Assembly: GCA_029978705.1 (NCBI GenBank)
Contig: JAPOIY010000003.1
Coordinates: 45,422 to 109,421 of the forward strand
DNA: 64,000 nt
From: Actinomycetota bacterium
GTDB taxonomy: Bacteria; Actinomycetota; Actinomycetes; S36-B12; GCA-2699445
Reading direction: 5' to 3'
Part shown: piece after piece, positions 45,268-53,585 of the stretch
Numbering within the stretch: position 1 is the first letter of the stretch
How the letters are laid out: each line of letters starts with the position of its first letter
Translations under genes and position numbers: made by a program
Notes under the pieces: generated by a model
Seen by the model: only the letters and a program-made list of their open reading frames with translations
Database searches by the model: none
What the model was told of the DNA's origin: nothing

Positions 45268-46824
45268 GTGACCGAGCACCACGACATCATCGTCATCGGC
45301 GCCGGACTGTCCGGGATCGGGGCGGCGTGCCACCTCGCCCGCCGCCTTCCCGACGCCGACGTGCTCCTCCTCGAGATGCGGGGACAGTCGGGCGGCACGT
45401 GGGACCTCTTCCGCTACCCCGGCGTGCGGTCCGACTCCGACATGTTCACCCTGGGCTACGCGTTCGCGCCGTGGACCGCGCCGAAGGCCATCGCGGCGGG
45501 GGACACGATCCTGCAGTACATCCGGGACACCGCGCGCACGTACGGCATCGACGACCGCATCCGCTACCACCGCCGGGTGGTGCGGGTGGAGTGGTCCGCG
45601 CCGGACGTCCGCTGGACCGTGCACGTCGACCACACCGACACCGGGGAACGCAGCACCCTGACGTGCGACTTCCTGTACGGCTGCACCGGCTACTACGACT
45701 ACACCGGCGGTTTCGCGCCCGAGTTCCCCGGGATGGCCGATTTCGCCGGCACGGTCGTGCACCCGCAGCAGTGGCCCGCCGACCTGGACTACGCGGGCAA
45801 ACGGGTCGCCGTCGTGGGCAGTGGGGCGACCGCCGTCACCCTCGTACCCGCGCTCGCCACCCAGGCGGCACACGTGACCATGGTGCAGCGCTCACCCACC
45901 CACATCCTGCCGCTGCCGTCGCGGGACCCGGTGGCCGACGCGGCCCGCCGTTTCCTGCCGCCGCAGGCCGCGGCGGGGCTCCTGCGCTGGAAGAACCTGC
46001 TCGTCTCACAGGCGTTGTTCGCGGCCAGCCGGAGATGGCCGGACCGGGTGCGCCGGATGATCCGAGCGGAACAGGCCAAGATCCTTCCCGCGGACTTCCG
46101 GTACGACCCGGACCTCGACCCCGACTACGACCCGTGGGACCAGCGGCTCTGCCTCGCCGCCGACGGGGACTTCTTCCATGCGCTCGCCGACGGGCACGCC
46201 GACATCGTCACCGACACCGTCGACACCTTCACCGAACACGGCCTGCGGCTCGCGTCGGGCCGGGAGGTCGAGGTCGACGTGGTGGTCCTGGCGACCGGGC
46301 TGCGGCTGCTGCCGATCGGTGGCATCGACATCGTCGTCGCCGGGCGCCCCATCCGCCTGAGGGACGAGGTCACCTACAAGGGCGCGATGCTGTCCGACGT
46401 ACCCAACTTCGTGTTCACCGTCGGCTACACCAACGCCTCGTGGACCTTGAAGGCCGACCTCGTCGCCGACTACACCTGCCGACTGCTGCGCTACATGCGG
46501 CGGAAGGGCTACACGACCGTCACCCCGCTCGCCCCCCCGGACGGGGGAGCAGCGCCGATCATCGACCTGCAGTCGGGGTACGTGCTGCGCAGCCTGGACC
46601 TCCTGCCGCAGCAGGGGAGCCGGCGGCCGTGGCGGCTGCGCCAGAACTACCCGCTGGATCTGGTCACCCTGCGGTACGCGCCGCTGCGGGACGAAGGTGT
46701 GCGGTTCGGGCGTCAGGGGCGCACGAACTCGGAGTCCGGCAGATCGGCCAGATCCTCGGCGAGCAGGTCGCCCAGGTCCTCGCCGAGGAACTCGTCCGAC
46801 ACCCCCGCCTCGGCGCGGGCCTGA
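45268..46824 (+). CDS. Flavin-binding monooxygenase, Baeyer-Villiger type
   Basis: The 518-residue enzyme binds FAD through IIVIGAGLSGIGAACHLARR and NADPH through VAVVGSGATAVTLVPAL. Between them FAGTVVHPQQW is an exact match to the FxGxxxHxxxW signature of Baeyer-Villiger monooxygenases. GTWDLFRYPGVRSDSDMFTLGY and TYKGAMLSDVPNFVFTVGYTNASWTLKADL are conserved in this group, which oxidises ketones, aldehydes or sulfides. The last 37 residues (Ser/Arg-rich, GRSARSSASRSPRSSPRNSS) lie antisense to the neighbouring hydrolase gene over 112 nt and are unlikely to be structured. The substrate is unknown. Confidence 0.88.
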   Translation: MTEHHDIIVIGAGLSGIGAACHLARRLPDADVLLLEMRGQSGGTWDLFRYPGVRSDSDMFTLGYAFAPWTAPKAIAAGDTILQYIRDTARTYGIDDRIRYHRRVVRVEWSAPDVRWTVHVDHTDTGERSTLTCDFLYGCTGYYDYTGGFAPEFPGMADFAGTVVHPQQWPADLDYAGKRVAVVGSGATAVTLVPALATQAAHVTMVQRSPTHILPLPSRDPVADAARRFLPPQAAAGLLRWKNLLVSQALFAASRRWPDRVRRMIRAEQAKILPADFRYDPDLDPDYDPWDQRLCLAADGDFFHALADGHADIVTDTVDTFTEHGLRLASGREVEVDVVVLATGLRLLPIGGIDIVVAGRPIRLRDEVTYKGAMLSDVPNFVFTVGYTNASWTLKADLVADYTCRLLRYMRRKGYTTVTPLAPPDGGAAPIIDLQSGYVLRSLDLLPQQGSRRPWRLRQNYPLDLVTLRYAPLRDEGVRFGRQGRTNSESGRSARSSASRSPRSSPRNSSDTPASARA

Positions 46825-47708
46825 GCCAGCGACTCCTCCCACGCCGCGCGCGCATAGAGGTCGCGCAGCATGTCCATGATCCGGTCCGGGAACTCCAGCG
46901 GCAGGCAGTGGGTACCGGGCAGGCTGTGCACCTCGGCGTGCGGGATCCGCTCCGCGTAGCGCAGGACGTCCTGCTGTGAGGTCAACATGTCGATGGCCCC
47001 GGAGACGATCGTCACGGGGCACTCGATGAACGAGGGGTCGACCTCCTCGTGCCGGGACAGGGCGAGGGCCAGCTCGAAGTACCAGCGGAAGTCCTGCTGC
47101 TTCATGGAACTGACCCAGGCCGCGATGTCGTTCGGGTCGGCGAACGGGAGGATGAAGCCGGTGTGGCGCAGCCATTCGGCGAACGGCCGTCCCGTGGGCA
47201 CCGCCCGCGCCAGCACGTTCAACGGGGACCCGAAGGTGCGGCCCGCCCGGGCCAGCCCCACGCCCATCGGCCGGCGCAGGACCCGGGGCACCAGTTGCGG
47301 GGCGAAGAGGGTGTCGAACGTGCCGCCCGGCACACCCGCCACCGACAGCAGGCCGGAGACCCGCTCGGGGTGACGCCCGGCCAGTTCGAAGGCGACGTTC
47401 ACGCCCAACGACCACGCGACGACGACGGCCCGCTGCCAGCCCATGGCGTCCATGAGGGCGATGGCGTCGTCGGTGTGGTCGGTGATGTCGATGCGCGCCG
47501 GGTCGGCCGGGCGGTCGGACCCGAGGGCCCCGCGGTGATTCCACCCGACGACGGAGAACTCACACTCCGGGTCCAGCAGTCGGGGCCACGCCTCGGGGGG
47601 CACGCCCATGCCGTTGCACACGAGCACCGGAGGACCGCCGACGGTCTGGTTGCGCCAAGCGGTCAGACGGGTCCCGTCCGCGGTGATGAGGTCGAACTCC
47701 TCGTGCAT
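46713..47708 (-). CDS. Alpha/beta hydrolase
   Basis: The 331-residue protein starts at ATG 47708, backed by TACCCT 6 nt upstream; the tracked start is 48 nt further out. It shows PPVLVCNGMGVPPEAWPRLL, GWNHRGALGSDRP, the nucleophile in VVVAWSLGVNVAFELAG (AWSLG in place of GxSxG's first glycine), the acid in VSGAIDMLTS, and the histidine in LPGTHCLPLE. The last 40 residues are acidic and repetitive (DEFLGEDLGDLLAEDLADL) and overlap the monooxygenase gene. It is convergent with that gene. The substrate is unknown. Confidence 0.82.
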   Translation of the reverse strand: MHEEFDLITADGTRLTAWRNQTVGGPPVLVCNGMGVPPEAWPRLLDPECEFSVVGWNHRGALGSDRPADPARIDITDHTDDAIALMDAMGWQRAVVVAWSLGVNVAFELAGRHPERVSGLLSVAGVPGGTFDTLFAPQLVPRVLRRPMGVGLARAGRTFGSPLNVLARAVPTGRPFAEWLRHTGFILPFADPNDIAAWVSSMKQQDFRWYFELALALSRHEEVDPSFIECPVTIVSGAIDMLTSQQDVLRYAERIPHAEVHSLPGTHCLPLEFPDRIMDMLRDLYARAAWEESLAQARAEAGVSDEFLGEDLGDLLAEDLADLPDSEFVRP

Positions 47709-47714
47709 CTGATC

Positions 47715-47720
47715 AGGGTA
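47715..47720 (-). promoter_or_regulatory. -10 TACCCT, leaderless hydrolase
   Basis: TACCCT, gatcag, ATG on the minus strand (6-nt spacer). Confidence 0.5.
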
Positions 47721-47758
47721 AACGACCCTCCCGGGAGACGCGGCCGCCGCGGTCACGG

Positions 47759-47764
47759 CACACT
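47759..47764 (+). promoter_or_regulatory. -10 CACACT, leaderless IMPase
   Basis: CACACT, cgggtc, ATG (6-nt spacer). Confidence 0.4.
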
Positions 47765-47770
47765 CGGGTC

Positions 47771-48598
47771 ATGGCCGGCACCGATCTGATCGTCCCCGTG
47801 TCGGAGGTGATGCGGGAAGTGGCCCACACCACGATCCTGCCCGGGTACGGCACCGCGGCGGCGATGGAGAAATCCCCCGGCGACCTGGTCACCGAGGCCG
47901 ACCGGGCCAGTGAGGCCGAACTCACCCGCCGCCTTCCCGAGTTGCTCCCGGGAAGCCGGGTGGTGGGGGAGGAGGCCGCCCACGCCGACCCGGGGATCCT
48001 GACGGGTCTCGGCTCCGGCGTGGTGTGGGTCGTCGACCCCCTCGACGGCACCAACAACTACGCGGCCGGCAGCGGTCCGTTCGCCATGATGGTTGCGCTG
48101 GTGCGGGACGACCACTGCGTGTCGGGGTGGATCCTCGACCCGCTCGCCGACGTCCTGTGGGTCGCGGAGTCCGGCGCCGGTTCCTGGCAGGGCGGCCGGC
48201 AGGTGATCGTGCATCCCCGGCAGCCCCGCCCGGCCGCGGACCTGACCGGGCACGCGTCCGTCTCGGGGCTCGGCGACACGGCGGCGGCGCGGATCGCGGA
48301 ACGGGGCGACCGGTTCGCCTCCCTGACGCCCGGCCCCCGGTGCGCCGGTGCGGAGTATCCCGCGGTCATCGCCGGCGACCTGGACTTCTGTGTCTTCGGG
48401 CGCACGCAGCCGTGGGACCACCTGCCGGGGGTGCTGTTCGCGGAGGAGGCGGGGGGCCGGGCGCGGCGCCCGGACGGCGCCCACTACCGTGCGTCCGACT
48501 GCGCCCGTCCGGGGTTGTTGCTGGCGCGGGACCACCACACCTTCGACGAGGTGCAGGGCGTCCTGTTCCCGGGACCGGTCAGGCAGTGTGGGGGGTGA
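47771..48598 (+). CDS. Inositol monophosphatase-family phosphatase
   Basis: The 275-residue Mg-dependent phosphatase has the family metal sites: DLVTEADRASE, VVGEEAAH, VVDPLDGTNNYAAG (DPxDGT) and WDHLPGVLFAEEAGG (WDxxAG, with P and G shifted). Family members hydrolyse inositol phosphate, histidinol phosphate, fructose bisphosphate or PAP. Replacing NF by NY after DGTN does not settle which. Length is normal. The 3' end overlaps the convergent deacetylase gene by 20 nt. Confidence 0.88.
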   Translation: MAGTDLIVPVSEVMREVAHTTILPGYGTAAAMEKSPGDLVTEADRASEAELTRRLPELLPGSRVVGEEAAHADPGILTGLGSGVVWVVDPLDGTNNYAAGSGPFAMMVALVRDDHCVSGWILDPLADVLWVAESGAGSWQGGRQVIVHPRQPRPAADLTGHASVSGLGDTAAARIAERGDRFASLTPGPRCAGAEYPAVIAGDLDFCVFGRTQPWDHLPGVLFAEEAGGRARRPDGAHYRASDCARPGLLLARDHHTFDEVQGVLFPGPVRQCGG

Positions 48599-49367
48599 GG
48601 CACTCCGGCAGGGCCTGGAAGGTGTAGCCCTTCTTGATCCACCGGGGGAGCATCTCGCGGACGGCGGCGACAGTGTTGGGCCGGTCCCCGCCGCCGTCGT
48701 GCAGCAGGATGTTGGCCTTGTCGTAGGTGGCGTCCTCGAGGTACCCCACCAGTTCCGGGACCGGTGGCTGGTCCCAGTCCACCGCCCAGTCGGTCCACAA
48801 CACCGTCTTGTAGCCCTCGGAGCGGGTGATGCGGCGGATGTGTTCATTGGTGGCCCCGTACGGCGGGCGCATGCACGCCGCCAGGTCCGGGCCGACCTGG
48901 CGGGCGGTCTTCCGCAACTCCCAGCGGATCCGGTCGTCGGGCAGCGTCGTGAGGTTGGCGTGATCGTAGGTGTGGTTGCCGATCGCGTGGCCGGCGGCGT
49001 GGATCTTCCGGATGAGGTCGTGATGCTGGGCGACCATCTCCCCGACGACGAAGAACGTGGCCGTCGCGTCGTACTTGTCGAGGACATCGAGGATCTGCTG
49101 GGTGTAGGGCACCCACGGGCCATCGTCGAACGTGAGGTAGATGACCTTGGCGTGCGGGTCCACCGTCGCGCTGGCGGACGGGGACGCGGACTCCTCGGCG
49201 GTGGGCCGCAGGGACGACGGGACGTCGCTGGGGCTCGCCGGCACCGGGGTGGGCGGAACCGCCGGCATACCGCTCGCGGTGGTGGCCTGCTGCGCGGCAC
49301 CGGTCGTGCAGGCCGCGAGGGCGAACGGGACCGCCGCCAGAACGGCGGCCAGGCGCGGACTCATCAC
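48579..49367 (-). CDS. Polysaccharide deacetylase lipoprotein (CE4/NodB)
   Basis: The 262-residue protein has a lipoprotein signal ([17 protein letters not shown], lipobox LAAC) and a Ser/Thr/Pro-rich linker of about 50 residues, then a NodB domain. [15 protein letters not shown] gives the metal-binding Asp pair, [13 protein letters not shown] the HxxxH ligands, and [13 protein letters not shown] the RPPYG motif. [14 protein letters not shown] supplies the catalytic histidine. It is likely anchored outside the membrane, acting on peptidoglycan or another N-acetylated polymer. GTG 49367 is chosen because GACACT lies 6 nt upstream. Divergent from ilvD. Confidence 0.9.
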   Translation of the reverse strand: MMSPRLAAVLAAVPFALAACTTGAAQQATTASGMPAVPPTPVPASPSDVPSSLRPTAEESASPSASATVDPHAKVIYLTFDDGPWVPYTQQILDVLDKYDATATFFVVGEMVAQHHDLIRKIHAAGHAIGNHTYDHANLTTLPDDRIRWELRKTARQVGPDLAACMRPPYGATNEHIRRITRSEGYKTVLWTDWAVDWDQPPVPELVGYLEDATYDKANILLHDGGGDRPNTVAAVREMLPRWIKKGYTFQALPECLTPHTA

Positions 49368-49373
49368 CCACGC

Positions 49374-49379
49374 AGTGTC
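49374..49379 (-). promoter_or_regulatory. -10 GACACT, leaderless deacetylase
   Basis: GACACT, gcgtgg, GTG on the minus strand (6-nt spacer). Confidence 0.4.
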
Positions 49380-49425
49380 ACATCCGGTCGATTGCCTGTC
49401 ACATCGCCTCGCCGGACCACGTCGT

Positions 49426-49431
49426 TAGGCT
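49426..49431 (+). promoter_or_regulatory. -10 TAGGCT before ilvD
   Basis: TAGGCT, gtcgccc, ATG (7-nt spacer). Confidence 0.45.
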
Positions 49432-49438
49432 GTCGCCC

Positions 49439-51136
49439 ATGACTGAGACACCCGACGTCCGCCCCCGGTCCCGCCAAGTCACCGACGGTCTGGAACGGGC
49501 GCCCGCCCGGGGCATGCTGCGCGCGGTCGGGATGACCGACGCCGACTTCAGCAAACCGCAGATCGGGATCGCCTCGTCCTGGAACGAGATCACGCCGTGC
49601 AACCTGTCCCTGCAGCGGCTGGCCCAGGCCGCCAAAGAGGGGGTGCACGCCGCCGGGGGGTACCCGTTGGAGTTCGCCACGATCTCTGTCTCCGACGGCA
49701 TCTCCATGGGGCACGAGGGGATGCACTTCTCGCTCGTGAGCCGCGAGATCATCGCCGACTCCGTGGAGACCGTGATGGAGGCCGAACGCCTGGACGGCAT
49801 GGTCACCTTCGCGGGCTGTGACAAGTCGCTGCCCGGCATGCTCATGGCGGCCGCCCGGCTCGACGTGGCCGGGGTCTTCGTCTACGCGGGGTCGATCCTC
49901 CCGGGCCACGTGACGCTGTCGGACGGCAGCGAGCGGGACGTCACCATCATCGATGCGTTCGAGGCCGTGGGGGCCTGCGCCCGGGGGCTGATGACCCGCG
50001 AGGACGTGGACCGCATCGAACGGGCCATCTGCCCCGGCGAGGGCGCCTGCGGGGGGATGTACACCGCCAACACGATGGCGAGCATCGGCGAGGCCATCGG
50101 CATGTCCCTGCCGGGATCGGCCGCACCCCCGGCCACCGACCGCCGGCGCGACGGCTACGCCCGCCGCTCCGGCGAGGCCGTGGTCAACCTGCTGCGGCAG
50201 GGCATCACCGCCCGACAGATCATGACGCGCGAGGCCTTCGAGAACGCCATCACGGTGCTCATGGCCTTCGGTGGATCGACGAACGCCGTCCTCCACCTGC
50301 TGGCACTGGCCCACGAGGCCGAGGTCGACCTCGACCTGGAGGACTTCCACCGCATCGGCAGCACTGTGCCTCTCCTGGCGGACCTCAAGCCGTTCGGCCG
50401 GTATGTGATGAGCGACGTGGACCGCGTGGGCGGTGTCCCCGTCGTCATGAAGGCCCTCCTGGACGCGGGTCTGCTGCATGGCGACTGCCTGACGGTGACG
50501 GGCCGCACCGTGGCCGAGAATCTCGCCGACATCAATCCCCCCGACCCGGACGGCTCCATCCTGCATGCCGCGCAGGCGGCGCTGGCGCCGACGGGCGGGA
50601 TCACCGTTCTGGGGGGATCTCTCGCGCCGGAGGGCGCGGTGGTGAAGAACGCCGGGGTCCCGGTGGAGAACTTCGCGGGGACGGCGCGGGTCTTCGAGCG
50701 GGAGCAGGCGGCCATGGAGGCGCTGGAGGACGGCACGATCCAGGCGGGCGACGTGGTCGTGATCCGCTACGAGGGCCCCAAGGGCGGACCCGGGATGCGC
50801 GAGATGCTGATGATCACCGGGGCCATCAAGGGGGCGGGGCTGGGCAAGGACGTCCTGCTGATCACGGACGGCCGATTCTCCGGCGGCACCACGGGGCTGT
50901 GTGTCGGCCACGTCGCCCCGGAGGCCGTCGACGGTGGCCCCATCGGGCTGGTCGAGGACGGGGACCGGATCGCGATCAACATCGCGGACCGGACGCTGGA
51001 ACTCCTCGTGGCTGAGGACGAGTTGCAGCGACGGCGGGAAGCCTGGCGTCCGCTGCCCGCGCGCTACACCCGCGGGGTACTGCACAAGTACGCCCGGCTG
51101 GTGGGGTCGGCGTCGCGGGGAGCGGTCTGCGACTGA
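49439..51136 (+). CDS. ilvD: Dihydroxy-acid dehydratase
   Basis: IlvD dehydrates dihydroxy acids to the 2-keto acids that precede valine, leucine and isoleucine. The 565-residue Fe-S enzyme has family blocks [36 protein letters not shown] and [13 protein letters not shown] (cluster cysteines), [33 protein letters not shown] and [21 protein letters not shown]. Length matches the class with about 560-570 residues. It lies about 8 kb from ilvB-ilvN-ilvC in the same orientation and completes the early pathway. Confidence 0.96.
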   Translation: MTETPDVRPRSRQVTDGLERAPARGMLRAVGMTDADFSKPQIGIASSWNEITPCNLSLQRLAQAAKEGVHAAGGYPLEFATISVSDGISMGHEGMHFSLVSREIIADSVETVMEAERLDGMVTFAGCDKSLPGMLMAAARLDVAGVFVYAGSILPGHVTLSDGSERDVTIIDAFEAVGACARGLMTREDVDRIERAICPGEGACGGMYTANTMASIGEAIGMSLPGSAAPPATDRRRDGYARRSGEAVVNLLRQGITARQIMTREAFENAITVLMAFGGSTNAVLHLLALAHEAEVDLDLEDFHRIGSTVPLLADLKPFGRYVMSDVDRVGGVPVVMKALLDAGLLHGDCLTVTGRTVAENLADINPPDPDGSILHAAQAALAPTGGITVLGGSLAPEGAVVKNAGVPVENFAGTARVFEREQAAMEALEDGTIQAGDVVVIRYEGPKGGPGMREMLMITGAIKGAGLGKDVLLITDGRFSGGTTGLCVGHVAPEAVDGGPIGLVEDGDRIAINIADRTLELLVAEDELQRRREAWRPLPARYTRGVLHKYARLVGSASRGAVCD

Positions 51137-51143
51137 GCGGACG

Positions 51144-53585
51144 CTAGTTGCGGGTGTTGACCCAGTTCTTGGCGACCGCGCCCCCGGCACCGGCCAGGAG
51201 GACCAGGCCGATCGCCGCGAACTGCCACGGCACGTCGCCGGTGGGGGTCACGGCGTCCATGGTCATGACGTAGGCCACGCTGCCGGTCGCGCCTTTCGGC
51301 AGGCCGTAGGGGAGAGCCGACTCGGCCCGCGCGGCGGACGCCTTCAGGTACGCCGTGGCCATTGCCGGCTGGTCGCTGCTCTTGACGACCGAACGGTAGA
51401 TCTTGGCGGTGCCCTGCTGCTGCAACTGCTGGGCACCGCTGGCGAACTGGTTGCTGCCGCTGGCCGCCTGGTCCGCGCCGCTCGACAGCTGCGCCAGGGC
51501 TGCGCCGACCTCCGCGCTGCCGAAGGCGAGGGCGTCGGCGCCCTGCGCCAGTTGGGCCGTGCCCTGCGACAGCTGCCCGGCGCCGGTGGCTGCCTGCCCC
51601 AGGCCGCCGGCCAGCTGGTCGGTGCCCCCGGTCAGTTGCTCGGACCCGGTGGCCGCCTGACCGGCCCCCGAGGACAGTTGGGACACCGCCGACTCGCCCT
51701 GCTGCAGCCCGTCGACGAGTTGGCCGAGGGCCTCCACGAGGCCGGGCGGTTTCTCCGTGCCGGTGCTGAGGCCCAGCCCCACCGCATCCAGGCCTTTCTG
51801 GATGAGGGCCAGGGCGCGGGCGAGCTCGTCGGCGCCCTGGGCGATCGCGTACGCACGCACGGCCTCCTTGCCCTCGTCCTTGAGGACCGCCACCAGGGCG
51901 GCCGACACATCCGCCGAGCCGGTGGCGGCGTCCGTCGCATCGGTGAGCGCGGACTCCAGGTCGGTGCACTGCTGCGGGGTCACCCCCACCGGGGCGGGGT
52001 CACACAGTTCGTCGTAGAGGGCGGTCAGGGTGGCCTGGGCGGCTGCGGCGTCCTTGGCCACGGTGGCCGACTGGGTGGTCGTCTTCACCAGGACGTCGAA
52101 GGCGGCGACGAGGTTGTTGTTCAGGACCACCGTCTGCTGCGCCAGCTGCTGCGCCCCGTCCGTGGCGGCCGTCACCGCCTGGATGAGGGAGGGCAGTTTC
52201 GTGGGGGTGGGATCGGGGGTGGGGAACACCGGGCTGCCGCTCGGGGTCGGAATGGGGGTGGGGCCCGGCGGGACGTTAGGGCTGGGACTGGGCAGCGGCG
52301 GGTCCTTCGGGGAGCCGACCACGCGGGAGAGCACCTGTGCGCCCTTGCGGATCTTCTCCGCCCCCGTCGTGAGCTGCGGGTAGTTGGTCGCGAACTGGTC
52401 CAGCCCGTCGGCCAACTGCTGCAGTCCGCTGGTCAGTTCCTGCGAGCCGCTGGCCAGCTTCTCGGCTCCCGTGGCCGCCCCGCCGAGGGCGGTGGCCAGC
52501 TGTTCCTGGCCGGCGGCCAGTTCCCCGGCTCCGGCCGCCAGCTGGGCGGTGCCCGGCACCAGCTGGCTGTTGAAGCCCGTGCTGATCGCGCCGGCGCCGT
52601 CGGCGAGTTGTCCGATGCCGGTGGCCAGTTGCGCCGCTGCGTTGGCGAGTTCGGCTGTGCTGCTGTTCAGCTGTTCCAGGCCCTGCGCCAGTTGCTTGTT
52701 CCCCTTGACGGTCTGCTCGAAGAGGTCGGTGGTGAACTTCAGGGACGGGTCCGAGGACTCGTCGACGGCGACCACGTTCAGCGCGACCGCCGGGATCGAG
52801 CCCTGGTCGGTGGTGGCGGTGAACGACACCTTCTGCTCGTAGGTGCCCATCGGCGGGTAGAGCAGCAGGTTCCACAGCAGGACGGTGTTGCCCGCCTTGT
52901 CCGTGGTCACCACGGCGCCCTTGGTGTCGGTCACCTGGATGTTGTCCGGCACGGAGGCGCTGAGGGTGCCGACGAGGGGGGCGAACACCGGCTGCTTCTC
53001 GGTGTACGGGCGGCCCACCGAGTTCGTGTAGTGGATCTCCTCCTCCTTCACGTCCGTGTTGGTGACCTGGTACTTGATCTCCAGGTCACCGGATGCGCCC
53101 ACGACAGTCGTGGGGTCCACCACCTCCCCGTTCAGCGTGTACTCGGCATGCATGGCCACCGGCAGCGGCTTGTCCACCAGCGACTGGGTCAGGACGGTGG
53201 TGCCGGTCGGGCCGCCCACCTGGATCTGGATGGCGTCGCCCTTGGCGTTGACCGTCGGGGTGCCGCGCTGGTTGAGGTACTCGATGTTGGCGGTCGAGGT
53301 GGGGTCCTCGACCGTGCGCTCGGGTCCCGGCCGGCTGCTGACCCGGCTCACCAGTTGCGAGTCGATGGCCAGACCCATGGGGTCCAGCGACGAGATGACC
53401 ACCTCGTCGTTGACGATGTCGCTGTCCTGCCGGGCGGCCGGCACGGCGCGGGGCAGCGTGCTGCCGCTCAGGGCGATCTCGGCGGCGGTGGTGGCCACCG
53501 AGCCGGACTCGGCGGCCGACGCGGCCCCGGGGCCGGCCACCGCGGCCAGCGTCAGGAGAGCGGCAGCGGACGCGGCGGCCCTCAC
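51144..53585 (-). CDS. Membrane-anchored protein with xxxLxxG heptad repeats, partner of MMPL exporter
   Basis: The 813-residue protein starts at the GTG overlapping the MMPL stop and has a signal peptide (AAASAAALLTLAAVAGPGAASA) and one C-terminal helix (FAAIGLVLLAGAGGAVA). Two long blocks, roughly residues 285-400 and 625-735, consist of 7-residue repeats such as QLATGIGQLADGAG and GAGQLSQGTAQLAQGA. These are the xxxLxxG heptads of YhgE/Pip-like proteins. A Pro-rich linker (PLPSPSPNVPPGPTPIPTP) separates them. One cysteine pair lies between (CDPAPVGVTPQQC). The likely role is an extended extracytoplasmic coiled element working with the exporter encoded upstream. Confidence 0.82.
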   Translation of the reverse strand: MRAAASAAALLTLAAVAGPGAASAAESGSVATTAAEIALSGSTLPRAVPAARQDSDIVNDEVVISSLDPMGLAIDSQLVSRVSSRPGPERTVEDPTSTANIEYLNQRGTPTVNAKGDAIQIQVGGPTGTTVLTQSLVDKPLPVAMHAEYTLNGEVVDPTTVVGASGDLEIKYQVTNTDVKEEEIHYTNSVGRPYTEKQPVFAPLVGTLSASVPDNIQVTDTKGAVVTTDKAGNTVLLWNLLLYPPMGTYEQKVSFTATTDQGSIPAVALNVVAVDESSDPSLKFTTDLFEQTVKGNKQLAQGLEQLNSSTAELANAAAQLATGIGQLADGAGAISTGFNSQLVPGTAQLAAGAGELAAGQEQLATALGGAATGAEKLASGSQELTSGLQQLADGLDQFATNYPQLTTGAEKIRKGAQVLSRVVGSPKDPPLPSPSPNVPPGPTPIPTPSGSPVFPTPDPTPTKLPSLIQAVTAATDGAQQLAQQTVVLNNNLVAAFDVLVKTTTQSATVAKDAAAAQATLTALYDELCDPAPVGVTPQQCTDLESALTDATDAATGSADVSAALVAVLKDEGKEAVRAYAIAQGADELARALALIQKGLDAVGLGLSTGTEKPPGLVEALGQLVDGLQQGESAVSQLSSGAGQAATGSEQLTGGTDQLAGGLGQAATGAGQLSQGTAQLAQGADALAFGSAEVGAALAQLSSGADQAASGSNQFASGAQQLQQQGTAKIYRSVVKSSDQPAMATAYLKASAARAESALPYGLPKGATGSVAYVMTMDAVTPTGDVPWQFAAIGLVLLAGAGGAVAKNWVNTRN

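Noticed and set aside
51420-52700. DNA repeats that might be a minisatellite or CRISPR-like array
   Set aside because: The periodicity is 21 nt and codes for xxxLxxG protein heptads with varied codons; there are no uniform repeats or spacers.
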